Below, one piece after another: positions 50,635 to 59,127 of a stretch of 64,000 bases of DNA; the first letter of the stretch is position 1; every line of letters begins with the position of its first letter. The translations under genes and the position numbers were made by a program. The stretch is from Vibrio cyclitrophicus (GTDB lineage Bacteria > Pseudomonadota > Gammaproteobacteria > Enterobacterales > Vibrionaceae). Where the stretch lies: the NCBI GenBank assembly GCA_023206055.1, contig CP065367.1:1612001-1676000 (forward strand). The letters are read 5' to 3'. The notes below the pieces were generated by a model, which made no database searches, had not been told where the DNA came from, and worked only from the letters and a program-made list of their open reading frames with translations.

Positions 50635-50719
50635 CCTAAATCCCTTTTTATGCTTCCTAAGCTATGTATAGGCGCCCTAAGCTATTTATTGCGATCTAAA
50701 CGATCCACATGAGCCCTAA
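50635..50719 (-). repeat. Degenerate ~20-bp tandem array between xdhB and xdhC
   Basis: The word CCTAA recurs at 50635, 50656, 50676, 50695 (as TCTAA) and 50715, a spacing of 21, 20, 19 and 20 bp. The clearest neighbours are cctaagctatgtataggcgc and cctaagctatttattgcgat. The array starts over the xdhB stop codon and ends at the xdhC ribosome site, where the repeat word forms part of AGGAGG on the minus strand. Confidence 0.65.
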
Positions 50720-53121
50720 GCCGTTTCTGATTGAGCATCGACCGAAGTCGGTGCGGTTTCAGTGACTTCCTGAATCGCCATCAGAATACGCTCTGGTGTC
50801 GCAGGTGTGTTGAGCTTAGGAATCGCGCCATCGACGGCGACATAGCTAATTGCGTCTTTCAGTGCGCTCCATGCCGACATACCCAACATGAAAGGCGGTT
50901 CACCCACGGCTTTCGAGTTGAAGACGGTGTCTTCTGGGTTGTTACGGTTTTCTAAAAGGTGCGTTCTGAAATCAATTGGCATATCAGCAATGGCTGGGAT
51001 TTTGTAACTCGCTGGGCCATTGGTCATTAAGCGGCCTTGTTGGTTCCACACCAACTCTTCCGTGGTTAACCAACCGACACCTTGCACAAAGCCACCTTCG
51101 ACTTGGCCGATATCAATTGCTGGGTTCAATGAAGCGCCTACGTCATGCAGAATATCGACACGCAGAATCTTGTTCTCGCCGGTTAGGGTATCTATGATGA
51201 CTTCTGAACAAGAGGCACCATACGCGTAGTAGTAGAACGGACGACCGCGTGCTTTCTCGTGATCGTAATAGATCTTCGGAGTGCGGTAAAAGCCGGTGCT
51301 CGATAGCGAAATTTGATTAAACCAAGCCAGCTCAACAAATGAGTTGAAGGTCATGATCTCGTCGCGAATTTGCACCATGCCGTTCTTAAATACCACCTCT
51401 TCAGGCCACACTTTGAAGTGCGAAGAAGCGAAGTCGATCAGGCGCTGCTTAATGGTCATTGCGGCGTTTTGCGCGGCCTTACCGTTGAGGTCGGTGCCCG
51501 ATGAGGCTGCGGTTGGTGATGTGTTCGGAACTTTGTCTGTGTTTGTAGCGGTGATCTGGATACGTTCGACATCGACTTGGAACTCCTGTGCAACGATTTG
51601 TGCCACTTTGATGTTCAAGCCTTGCCCCATTTCCGTACCACCGTGATTCAAATGAATACTGCCATCGGTGTAGATATGGATGAGCGCACCTGCTTGGTTC
51701 AAGAAAGTCGCAGTAAACGAGATGCCGAATTTCACGGGTGTGATAGCAAGGCCCTTCTTCAAGATAGGGCTTTGCTTGTTGAACTCAGCGATTTCTTTAC
51801 GACGTGCGTGATAGTCACTGCTGCGTTCAAGCTGTTCGGTTATCTCAGGTAAAAAGTTGTCTTCAACGGTTTGGTAGTAATGGGTTACGTTACGGCCTTC
51901 TTCACCGTAGTAGTTCGCCTTACGTACTTCCAAAGGATCTTTTTTCAGGTAACGTGCAATCTCGTCCATGATGTGTTCGATGGTCATCATGCCTTGCGGG
52001 CCACCAAAGCCACGGTAAGCGGTGTTCGATGCTGTATTGGTTTTGCATCGATGACCGACCACAGTTGCATCACCTAGGTAATAAGCGTTGTCTGAGTGGA
52101 ACATCGCGCGGTCGACGATAGAGCTTGATAAGTCTGGTGAGTAGCCACAGTTACCTGCAACGGTAATGTCGGCACCTTGAATCACGCCATTGTCGTCAAA
52201 ACCGACGGTGTATTGATTGTAGAACGGGTGACGTTTACCAGTTTGCTGCATGTCTTCATTACGCAGCAAACGCATTTTGGTTGGACGACCGGTGAGGTGA
52301 GCAATCACCGCGGCCATACACGCTGGAGAGGCTGCTTGAGTCTCTTTACCCCCGAAACCACCACCCATACGACGCATATCAATCACGACTTTGTGCATCG
52401 GTACGCCAATCACTTCCGCAACCAGTTTTTGAACTTCGGTCGGGTTTTGTGTCGAGGTGTAGACGATCATGCCGCCATCTTCGGTTGGCATTACACTACT
52501 GATTTGAGTTTCTAGGTAGAAGTGTTCTTGTCCGCCGATCTCTAGGTCACCAGAGATCACGTGTTTCGCTTTTGCCAGTGCGGCTTTTGAGTCACCACGT
52601 TGTTGAGTGTGGCTTTCTGTTACGAAGTGTTCTTTCTCTAGCGCTTCTTTTACATCAAGAATCGCGGGTAGCTCTTCGTATTCAATAATGGCTGCATGTG
52701 CGGCTTTGCGTGCCGTCTCTAAATCGTTAGCTGCTACCGCAATCACAGGTTGGCCGTAGTATTCTACTTTGCCATCGGCAAGCAGTGGGTCACCAGGAAG
52801 GATGGCGCCGATATCCAGTTCGCCCGGAACGTCTTTGGCTTGAATGGCAATCGCTACCCCTTCAAATTCGTAACACGGTGACAGGTCTATCTTAGTGATG
52901 TTGGCGTGTGCTTGCGTGCTCAGGCGTGCGTATACGTGCAGCTGATTTGGGAACTCTAGGCGGTCGTCAATGTATACCGCTTCGCCCGTGACTTGCTTGG
53001 CTGCACTGTCGTGTTTAACGCTTTTACCTACGCCAGTTTTTAGGTCTTGTTTTGCAATGGTAACCATCTCTTCGTGGGTCATCGCATTGCTCTTGTGACC
53101 AGAGGAATTTGATTTAGACAT
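50716..53121 (-). CDS. xdhB: Xanthine dehydrogenase, molybdenum-binding subunit
   Basis: An 801-aa large subunit carrying the molybdopterin centre that oxidises hypoxanthine to xanthine and xanthine to urate. Cofactor and substrate motifs are visible: RMGGGFGGKETQA (~252-264), AYRGFGGPQGMMTIEH (~365), GGTEMGQGLNIK (~495) and the catalytic Glu in AVGEPPFMLGMSAW (~745). N-terminal Ald_Xan_dh_C domain spans ~35-150. It overlaps xdhA by 8 bp, so the subunits are probably translationally coupled. The enzyme is cytoplasmic and passes electrons to the XdhA iron-sulphur and FAD centres. Confidence 0.97.
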   Translation of the reverse strand: MSKSNSSGHKSNAMTHEEMVTIAKQDLKTGVGKSVKHDSAAKQVTGEAVYIDDRLEFPNQLHVYARLSTQAHANITKIDLSPCYEFEGVAIAIQAKDVPGELDIGAILPGDPLLADGKVEYYGQPVIAVAANDLETARKAAHAAIIEYEELPAILDVKEALEKEHFVTESHTQQRGDSKAALAKAKHVISGDLEIGGQEHFYLETQISSVMPTEDGGMIVYTSTQNPTEVQKLVAEVIGVPMHKVVIDMRRMGGGFGGKETQAASPACMAAVIAHLTGRPTKMRLLRNEDMQQTGKRHPFYNQYTVGFDDNGVIQGADITVAGNCGYSPDLSSSIVDRAMFHSDNAYYLGDATVVGHRCKTNTASNTAYRGFGGPQGMMTIEHIMDEIARYLKKDPLEVRKANYYGEEGRNVTHYYQTVEDNFLPEITEQLERSSDYHARRKEIAEFNKQSPILKKGLAITPVKFGISFTATFLNQAGALIHIYTDGSIHLNHGGTEMGQGLNIKVAQIVAQEFQVDVERIQITATNTDKVPNTSPTAASSGTDLNGKAAQNAAMTIKQRLIDFASSHFKVWPEEVVFKNGMVQIRDEIMTFNSFVELAWFNQISLSSTGFYRTPKIYYDHEKARGRPFYYYAYGASCSEVIIDTLTGENKILRVDILHDVGASLNPAIDIGQVEGGFVQGVGWLTTEELVWNQQGRLMTNGPASYKIPAIADMPIDFRTHLLENRNNPEDTVFNSKAVGEPPFMLGMSAWSALKDAISYVAVDGAIPKLNTPATPERILMAIQEVTETAPTSVDAQSETA

Positions 53122-54559
53122 AAGACGTTACCCTTGTTTCGATTTGGTTGTTTTTGTTCTGTCGTTCAATGAAGTAACGGCGCAACATATTGGCCGCCGA
53201 CAATGAACGGTATTCTTGGCTTGCACGGAAATCAGATAGCGGCTCAAAGTCGTTATACAGTTCCTGCATCGCTAACTTAATATTAGCGTCTGTCCACGGT
53301 TTGCCTAATAACGTATTTTCACAACGAGTTGCACGCTTAGGTGTTGCTGCCATACCGCCGAAAGCGATACGAGCGTAAGAAACCTTGCCATCTTCAATTT
53401 GAATATCAAACGCGCCACACACCGCAGAGATGTCGTCGTCTAAACGTTTCGACACTTTGTAAGCTCGGAAGCTGTCGTTGGTTGGCTTAGGAATGATGAT
53501 CTGTTCAATGAATTCACTCTCTTTCTGCGCCGTCACTTTGTAGCTGATGAAGTAATCTTCAATTGGCATCGTGCGAGACTCGTTACCACAACGAAGTTTG
53601 ATCTTCGCGTCGAGAGCAATCAGCAGAGGAGGGGTATCACCGATAGGTGAAGCATTCGCCACATTACCGCCAATGGTGCCTTGGTTACGCACTTGCAGTG
53701 ACGCAAAGCGGTGCAGTAGTTCACCAAAATCTGGATAGTGTTTTTTCAGTAGTGCGTAAGAATCGCTGATAGGCAGGTTGGCACCAATGATTAAGTCGGT
53801 GTCGGTCTCTTCGCATACTTTCATGTCTTCAACAAGGTTTACGCTGATCAGTGTTTCAATCTCGCGGTGGAATTGCGTCACTTCCAGAGCTAAATCCGTG
53901 CCGCCAGCGACTAGTTTCGCGTTCGGATGTGCTTGAAAAAGCTTGGCCAGCTCATCCGTGCTTTTCGGGGAAAAAGCGGTGAGGTGACCAAGGCGTAAGT
54001 TGGCTTCGGTGTCTTGAATACCTTCTAGCTTCTTGATGGTGTTGCGTTCAAGCTCAGCGAATTGGTCGATCAAAGGTTGGTCTGTTGAAAGTGACATCGC
54101 AGCATCAACAATTGGTCGGTAGCCAGTACAGCGACATAGGTTACCCGCCAGTGATTCCATGACATCTTCTTTGCTCGCATCGGGTTTGTTCTTGCCTAGG
54201 GCAAACATCGACATGATGAAACCTGGCGTGCAGTAACCACATTGTGAACCGTGAAAATCAACCACCGCTTTCTGTACAGGGTGCAGTGACTTATCTCGGT
54301 TTTGCAGATCTTCTACTGTGATTAGCTGTTTTCCGTGCAGCGCTGAAACGAACGTAAGGCAAGAGTTCACCGAGCGGTATTGCAGCTGTCCATCAACCAC
54401 TTCACCGAGAACTACCGTACATGCACCACAGTCACCCGACCCACAACCTTCTTTTGTACCCGTTTTATTGACCTTGGTACGAAGGTAGTTGAGCACTGTC
54501 ATATTTGGCGACAGATTATCTTCACGTCTTATTTCCTGATTGAGCAAAAAAGTAATCAA
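53114..54559 (-). CDS. xdhA: Xanthine dehydrogenase, iron-sulphur/FAD subunit
   Basis: A 481-aa small subunit. The N-terminal 2Fe-2S ferredoxin domain has GCGSGDCGACTVVLG (~39-53), the second cluster domain has HGSQCGYCTPGFIMSMFALG (~104) and NLCRCTGYRPIVDAAM (~145). The FAD-binding domain (~190-470) shows LVAGGTDLALEVTQF, NQGTIGGNVANASPIGDTPP and FGGMAATPKRA. It is the first gene of xdhA-xdhB-xdhC-guaD and starts with an AAGGAGG-type site. TTGTATACAA lies 128 bp upstream, and a one-mismatch copy at 54780-54789. Confidence 0.97.
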   Translation of the reverse strand: MITFLLNQEIRREDNLSPNMTVLNYLRTKVNKTGTKEGCGSGDCGACTVVLGEVVDGQLQYRSVNSCLTFVSALHGKQLITVEDLQNRDKSLHPVQKAVVDFHGSQCGYCTPGFIMSMFALGKNKPDASKEDVMESLAGNLCRCTGYRPIVDAAMSLSTDQPLIDQFAELERNTIKKLEGIQDTEANLRLGHLTAFSPKSTDELAKLFQAHPNAKLVAGGTDLALEVTQFHREIETLISVNLVEDMKVCEETDTDLIIGANLPISDSYALLKKHYPDFGELLHRFASLQVRNQGTIGGNVANASPIGDTPPLLIALDAKIKLRCGNESRTMPIEDYFISYKVTAQKESEFIEQIIIPKPTNDSFRAYKVSKRLDDDISAVCGAFDIQIEDGKVSYARIAFGGMAATPKRATRCENTLLGKPWTDANIKLAMQELYNDFEPLSDFRASQEYRSLSAANMLRRYFIERQNKNNQIETRVTSYV

Positions 54560-54687
54560 GAGACCTCCTTGTAAATCGACATATTTCCATGTGTATTCTT
54601 TTTGACTTCTAGGTCAATAATTATCCATCCTGACCCTGTGGTCAACTATTTATTTACAAAAATGCAACAAAGAGATGCTAGTGGTAA

Positions 54688-54697
54688 TTGTATACAA
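54688..54697. promoter_or_regulatory. Putative GntR operator upstream of xdhA
   Basis: TTGTATACAA within the perfect palindrome ATTGTATACAAT. A second copy with one change, ATGTATACAA, is at 54780-54789. Both lie in the 427-bp xdhA-gntR gap (54560-54986), which otherwise holds the gntR terminator and no gene. Confidence 0.65.
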
Positions 54698-54921
54698 TTT
54701 TATTTTAGTCATAGTTTATTGTTTTATAAGGGTTTGAGTTGAAGGTAAATAGTTTACTGGCGTGAATGAATTGCTGGCTATGTATACAAGATGAAGGCAA
54801 GGTTTATGGCACTGTGGGAAGTGATTCCGTAGAGGCTAAGATCGTTGTTGAGGCCAGAATAGACAGTATTTTTAGATGGATGTGAGCCGATCGTCGTATT
54901 TGTTTTTAGGGGAGAGGGTAG

Positions 54922-54957
54922 AAAAAAGAGAAGTAAACGCGAAGGCTTACCTCTCTT
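54922..54957 (-). terminator. Terminator of the GntR gene
   Basis: On the minus strand AAGAGAGGTAA and TTACTTCTCTT pair imperfectly around a CCTTCGCG-type loop and run into TTTTTC, 30 bp past the stop. Confidence 0.7.
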
Positions 54958-54986
54958 GATTTGTTAACAAAAGGTTGTTAAATCTT

Positions 54987-55721
54987 CTATGACTTGCTCT
55001 TAAGCAGATCTGAGAACACGACATGCAGGTCGCTCGATGCGGTGCTGCTGTCTAGGTTGAGCTTAGAGCGAATGTGGCTTAGGTGCTCTTGCATCAACTC
55101 TACTGCTTGTTGTTCGTTGCCTGACTCTATCGCATCCAGTAAGCCTGAGTGTTCGTCTAGAGAACAGTTCGAGTGGTTGCCTGTTTCGTATTGGGCGATC
55201 AGCAATGAGGTTTGTGATACCAAGCTGCGTTGAAAAGCCAGCAGTGGTGCGTTCTCTGCCATTTCAGCCAATTTGATGTGGAACTCACCAGACAAACGTA
55301 GGCCAGAGCCGTAATCACCTTGGTCAAAGGCGCAGTTCTCTTTCGCGACTAATTTTCTGCACTCTTCGATCTGAGCTTTGGTGGCGTTTTTCACCGCCAG
55401 CTCAGTGATAGCAATTTCCATCACTTCACGTGCTTTAAAGATTTGTTTGGCTTCGTCTACTGTTGGGGCTGCAATCACGGCTCCTCGGTTAGGACGGATC
55501 ACCACAACTTGTTCTAAAGAAAGACGCAGTAAGGCACGGCGGATAATGGTGCGGCTAACGCTAAAGATTTCTGCTAGGGCTTCTTCGCTTAATTTGGTGG
55601 CTGGTGGCAGCCTTTGTTCTAGTATCGCGTCGAAGATATGGCAGTAAACAACATCGTCTTGAGTCTGGCCTGTTACTTTCGTTTTTACACCTTTGGAGAC
55701 AGAGTTTTTGAGAACTGTCAT
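54987..55721 (-). CDS. GntR/FadR-family regulator, probable purine catabolism regulator
   Basis: A 244-aa GntR protein of the FadR (FCD) subfamily. The winged helix lies at ~20-85 (LPPATKLSEEALAEIFSVSR, then TIIRRALLRLSLEQVVVIRP). The all-helical FCD effector domain (~95-225) has metal-binding-type His residues in LSGEFHIKLAEMAE and QEHLSHIRSK. FadR-type proteins bind palindromes with a central GTnnAC; here TTGTATACAA appears upstream of aceB, gcl, puuE and xdhA, and a one-mismatch copy upstream of this gene itself. It is next to the xdh operon. I infer that it controls the purine-to-glyoxylate genes; the effector is unknown, perhaps urate or allantoin-pathway acids. Confidence 0.9.
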   Translation of the reverse strand: MTVLKNSVSKGVKTKVTGQTQDDVVYCHIFDAILEQRLPPATKLSEEALAEIFSVSRTIIRRALLRLSLEQVVVIRPNRGAVIAAPTVDEAKQIFKAREVMEIAITELAVKNATKAQIEECRKLVAKENCAFDQGDYGSGLRLSGEFHIKLAEMAENAPLLAFQRSLVSQTSLLIAQYETGNHSNCSLDEHSGLLDAIESGNEQQAVELMQEHLSHIRSKLNLDSSTASSDLHVVFSDLLKSKS

Positions 55722-55787
55722 AGAGATAAGGGCCCTTGTTTAGTCGAGTTGGGTTGGTCGAGAATAATTCATGAGTGTTACTCTATA

Positions 55788-55797
55788 TTGTATACAC
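55788..55797. promoter_or_regulatory. GntR self-operator candidate
   Basis: TTGTATACAC, one change from TTGTATACAA, 67 bp upstream of the gntR ATG. A further TATACAA half-site (ATCTATACAA) follows at 55800-55809, suggesting autoregulation. Confidence 0.55.
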
Positions 55798-55915
55798 TTA
55801 TCTATACAATGCCACCGGATGAAAGTGCGATGCACGCTTATTTGTTAATGACTTATAACATTTTGTTTGCAGGGAACTGTGTGCAACCTTTAGCTTTAAG
55901 CCATTTCTAATCCAA

Positions 55916-56602
55916 CTAAACTCGATTATCACCGCAGCTGTAGGCAACGATCTGGCTGATTTCGCTCAGGCTACGACCTGACTGTTGCTGCCATTCGTTG
56001 AAGGCTTCACCCGCAGCCAGTTGTGCTCGCTTGGTGTTACGACCGCTATCCACCACATCGGTACTGCGTAGGTGTGCTTCCACGTCAGAAGATAAGATGA
56101 ATGTGTCTTTGCCCATTTGGCGCAAGGTGTAAGCACCTGTGTTCCCACCCAATCGCTTACCGTGTTTCTTCAGGTAATCCCACAGCTCTGTAATGCGTTC
56201 TGATGGCCAGTCGGCAACCATTTGTGAGAATGAATCGGCTTCACGCTTGGCATTGTGGATCATCATTGCGTTGGCAGGGATGGTCATCACCTTGGTGAGG
56301 TGGCGAATAATGCGTGGATCTTGCGCTTTTTGTTCCCACATTTCATTCGGCAGCATCAGCATTTTTTCGATATTGAATTCAAAGAACACTTCTTCAAATT
56401 GCGGCCATTTCTTTCTCACTACATTCCATGAAATACCACACTGGAATACTTTTTCGGTAAAGGCGGCTAGCCAACGATCGTCGGTGATTTGTGATAGCTC
56501 GGCTTGTGAAAGGGGCGCACGAACAATTTTTTCGAGTTCGGCCGCTCCGCCTTTGCGGTGAGCTGCACGTTGGTAAATAGTGTCGAATTTTTCTTGGGTC
56601 AT
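55916..56602 (-). CDS. DNA-3-methyladenine glycosylase I-like protein
   Basis: A 228-aa protein of the Tag-like family (adenine glycosylase type). FQCGISWNVVRKKWPQFEEV (~52-71) matches the Tag pattern EGxQAGLSWxxxLxKR in a diverged form, and the helical fold continues to a C-terminal GNTGAYTLRQMGKDTFILSS (~150). It lacks clear zinc-binding Cys/His ends of classic Tag, so it may be a paralogue with another substrate. It should act on DNA. The ATG at 56602 is preferred over an upstream TTG. No operon partner. Confidence 0.75.
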   Translation of the reverse strand: MTQEKFDTIYQRAAHRKGGAAELEKIVRAPLSQAELSQITDDRWLAAFTEKVFQCGISWNVVRKKWPQFEEVFFEFNIEKMLMLPNEMWEQKAQDPRIIRHLTKVMTIPANAMMIHNAKREADSFSQMVADWPSERITELWDYLKKHGKRLGGNTGAYTLRQMGKDTFILSSDVEAHLRSTDVVDSGRNTKRAQLAAGEAFNEWQQQSGRSLSEISQIVAYSCGDNRV

Positions 56603-56691
56603 TGAAGGTTCCAAATTACATCTGTGTAGCCAATGCTTAATGATATGGGGTTGAATCTAGCAATTAAAACCAGTTTGTTGATCAAAACAAA

Positions 56692-57189
56692 CTAGCAGAG
56701 CTTTAATTCCATCTGATACAAGGGCCATGTTTTGCCATTGAACTCTTTCACGCTTGGTTCTTTGTCAACCACCTGAAAGCCGGCTTTGTCGTAGCAACGT
56801 TTTGCTCCGATATTCTGCTGAAATACCGCCAAGCTGATGGTGGTGACATCAGGGATTTGTTTCGCGGCGTCTAATGCACTTTCTATCATTGATTGCCCAA
56901 GCCCTTTGCCTCGTTGGCTTGGGTGAATCGCAACTCGGCAGAAACGAAGTTCACTGTCTGACATACGTTGAAACTCCATAAAACCGAGCAAGTCATTAGC
57001 ATTTGAGTTAGTGCTAGATGTGGAGAATGTGTAAAGCTCGACATAGGGCTCTTGAGAACGTTCAATGATGGAGGCGGCTTCTAACGGCCAACCAAAGGTT
57101 CGTCCGCCCCATAGTACGTAGTCTTCTAGGGATGTAAACCAAGTGACGATCTCTTCGGCGTCGGAGTCTTTAAAGCGGTTTATTTCCAT
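56692..57189 (-). CDS. GNAT-family N-acetyltransferase
   Basis: A 165-aa GNAT acetyltransferase. The acetyl-CoA site is CRVAIHPSQRGKGLGQSMIE (~83-102, with the R-x-x-G-x-G/A signature), and motif B appears as ISLAVFQQNIGAKRCYDKAG plus FQVVD (~118). The opening EINRFKDSDAEEIVTWFTSL suggests the RimJ/RimL-like small-acceptor group. The acetylated substrate is unknown. An HD-domain gene lies 55 bp upstream on the same strand. Confidence 0.88.
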   Translation of the reverse strand: MEINRFKDSDAEEIVTWFTSLEDYVLWGGRTFGWPLEAASIIERSQEPYVELYTFSTSSTNSNANDLLGFMEFQRMSDSELRFCRVAIHPSQRGKGLGQSMIESALDAAKQIPDVTTISLAVFQQNIGAKRCYDKAGFQVVDKEPSVKEFNGKTWPLYQMELKLC

Positions 57190-57244
57190 ATCCTTGTCTC
57201 CTTCCTTATCGTGTTCTCTTTTCTAAGCTGTTAATTCTAAGCCA

Positions 57245-57871
57245 CTAAACTTCCGCGCCCAACTGCTCAAGAAAGCCACGCATGTAGTCGGTGCGCTTGT
57301 TGGCTTCTAACTTGGCGGATTCTGTATTCATGGTTTCAGCGAGCTTAAACAGCTTCACGTAGAAGTGGTCGACGCTGTAATGCTTGTCATCCAAGTCACG
57401 ATGTTCCGCGAACGGGTCTTCGTGGTTATAGAGTTCTGCGTTAAAGCTTTGACCCACGTATAGGCAGCGTGCAATACCAATCGCACCGAGAGAATCTAGG
57501 CGATCGGCATCTTGGACGATTTGAGCTTCCAAGGTTTCTGGTGTGATGTTGGCGCTGTAGCTGTGAGTGACAATAGCATGGTGGATTTCATCAAGGTAGG
57601 GCGCGGGATACTCGACAGATTTGAGGAAAGAGATCGCCTTGTCGGCCGCCATTTGCGAGCTTTGGGCTCTGTCTGGATGGTTCTTAGGAAAGGTGAAGCA
57701 ATCATGAAGATAAGCGGCGGGTAAAACGACTTCAAGCTTAGCTTGCTCTTGAGCACACAAAGCCTTGGCGGTTTTGACGACACGCTTAATATGGCTGATA
57801 TCGTGCGCTGCATCTTGTGTCATCTCTTGCTTTGCAAAATCAAGCAGTTGGCTTTCAAATTTTTCTATCAC
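57245..57871 (-). CDS. HD-domain phosphohydrolase (YedJ-like)
   Basis: A 208-aa HD-superfamily hydrolase. Metal ligands are visible: HDISHIKRVV (~22-31), AAYLHDCFTF (~51, the HD pair), and the distal QDADRLDSLGAIGIAR (~118). The YedJ-type group acts on small phosphorylated compounds, but no substrate is established here. It precedes the GNAT gene on the minus strand by 55 bp and may be co-transcribed with it. Confidence 0.88.
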   Translation of the reverse strand: MIEKFESQLLDFAKQEMTQDAAHDISHIKRVVKTAKALCAQEQAKLEVVLPAAYLHDCFTFPKNHPDRAQSSQMAADKAISFLKSVEYPAPYLDEIHHAIVTHSYSANITPETLEAQIVQDADRLDSLGAIGIARCLYVGQSFNAELYNHEDPFAEHRDLDDKHYSVDHFYVKLFKLAETMNTESAKLEANKRTDYMRGFLEQLGAEV

Positions 57872-57975
57872 GCGTCCCTTTCTCCATTATCAATATTGCT
57901 TCTCGATTTCCATCGTTTCACATCGACTTTAACAGTTTCAAGCGCGAGTTTTTATCTTTTATAAAAGGAATACCC

Positions 57976-58003
57976 ACAAAAAAACCGACTCTGTGAGTCG
58001 GCT
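57976..58003 (-). terminator. Terminator of the HAD hydrolase gene
   Basis: On the minus strand GCCGACTC and GAGTCGGT pair around ACA and run into TTTTTTT, about 50 bp past the stop of the gene ending at 58057. Confidence 0.9.
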
Positions 58004-58056
58004 TAATAGAAAGGTTATTCTGTGTTGATTAAAGCGTTATCAACGGTAATAAGAGC

Positions 58057-58716
58057 TTAAGCTGCAGCTTGTTGAAGTTTTGCTAACACATGATGCAAAG
58101 AAGGGCTGATAGTGTGTCCAAGCGCTTTGACTTCTTCGCAAGGCTCAACCAAATCAGGGATCTGGAAGCTGATCATGTTCGCTGCCATAGAAGCGCGAAT
58201 GCCGTTGTTTGAATCTTCAAACGCCAAGCAAGTTTCAGGCGCAACACCTAGGCGTTCTGCCGCCAGTAAGTAGATCTCTGGGTGAGGCTTGCCGTGAGTC
58301 ACTTCGCAGCCTGTGCTTAACGAGGTGAAGTACGAATCTAGGCCTGCCAGCTCAAGCTTTTTCTTTGCGATATCAAGCTGAGTGGAGGTCGCCACCGCGA
58401 TTGGAATGTCATTCGATTTTAGCCATTCAAGCAGCTCAATCACGCCATCTTTTACTGGGATTGCTTGGTTTTTAACAATCGCACTGTAGCGGGTGCGCCA
58501 TTCATTATTCAGCGCGGGGTAATCTAACCCTTCACCGTAGCCATTTCGGAAAATCTGTTCGATGGTTTTTGCGTTACAACCAATGATGCCTAAGTAGACA
58601 TCTTGCAAAAACGGAACACCTTGCGCGTGACATGCTTCTTCAAAAACCTGCATACAAAGTCGCTCGGTGTCGAGCAGCAGTCCATCCATATCAAAAATAG
58701 CAGCTTGAAAATTCAT
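58057..58716 (-). CDS. HAD-superfamily hydrolase (beta-phosphoglucomutase/YniC-like)
   Basis: A 219-aa HAD hydrolase, subfamily IA. Motif I is AIFDMDGLLLDTE (~6-18), motif II is AVATSTQLDIAKK (~108, Thr/Ser), Lys in HGKPHPEIYLLAA (~147) and motif IV is CLAFEDSNNGIRAS (~165). An alpha-helical cap lies at ~20-80. Such enzymes dephosphorylate sugar phosphates or similar compounds; YniC/HxpB act on hexitol or hexose phosphates. It is a single gene with its own terminator. Confidence 0.9.
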   Translation of the reverse strand: MNFQAAIFDMDGLLLDTERLCMQVFEEACHAQGVPFLQDVYLGIIGCNAKTIEQIFRNGYGEGLDYPALNNEWRTRYSAIVKNQAIPVKDGVIELLEWLKSNDIPIAVATSTQLDIAKKKLELAGLDSYFTSLSTGCEVTHGKPHPEIYLLAAERLGVAPETCLAFEDSNNGIRASMAANMISFQIPDLVEPCEEVKALGHTISPSLHHVLAKLQQAAA

Positions 58717-59127
58717 ATACGTGGTTCTTTCTGTGTTGTCGTCGTGAGGGCGGGTATTTTGACATAGTGTCTAGTGATAGGCGAGTCAGCGTTCAGTAAG
58801 AATGTATCGAATCAGCTCGGCAATATGCTTCTGAGTGACTTTGAGTGCAATTGATTGTGGATGAAATCATACCGTTCAGTTATGAGTTTGATATTTTATA
58901 GGCCATCCAGATCTAACAGAAACAATTATGATTATTCCACATAACAAATCTAGGTCTTGCGTCTGGCTTCTTATTACATTTCATAAACTTATGGGCGTGC
59001 TAGCGTGACCATAATCTTATAAAAAACAATTGACGTGAACCTGCAATCATAGTGTGACCAAGCAATAAGTAAATGGCTGAGCTTAGGGAGAAAATAACAT
59101 TAGTCCACATTTTTAGCAGGGTTGCTT

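Noticed and set aside
58840..58880. FNR-type site upstream of the Dcu transporter gene
   Set aside because: TTGATTGTGGATGA matches only one half of TTGATnnnnATCAA; too weak to report.
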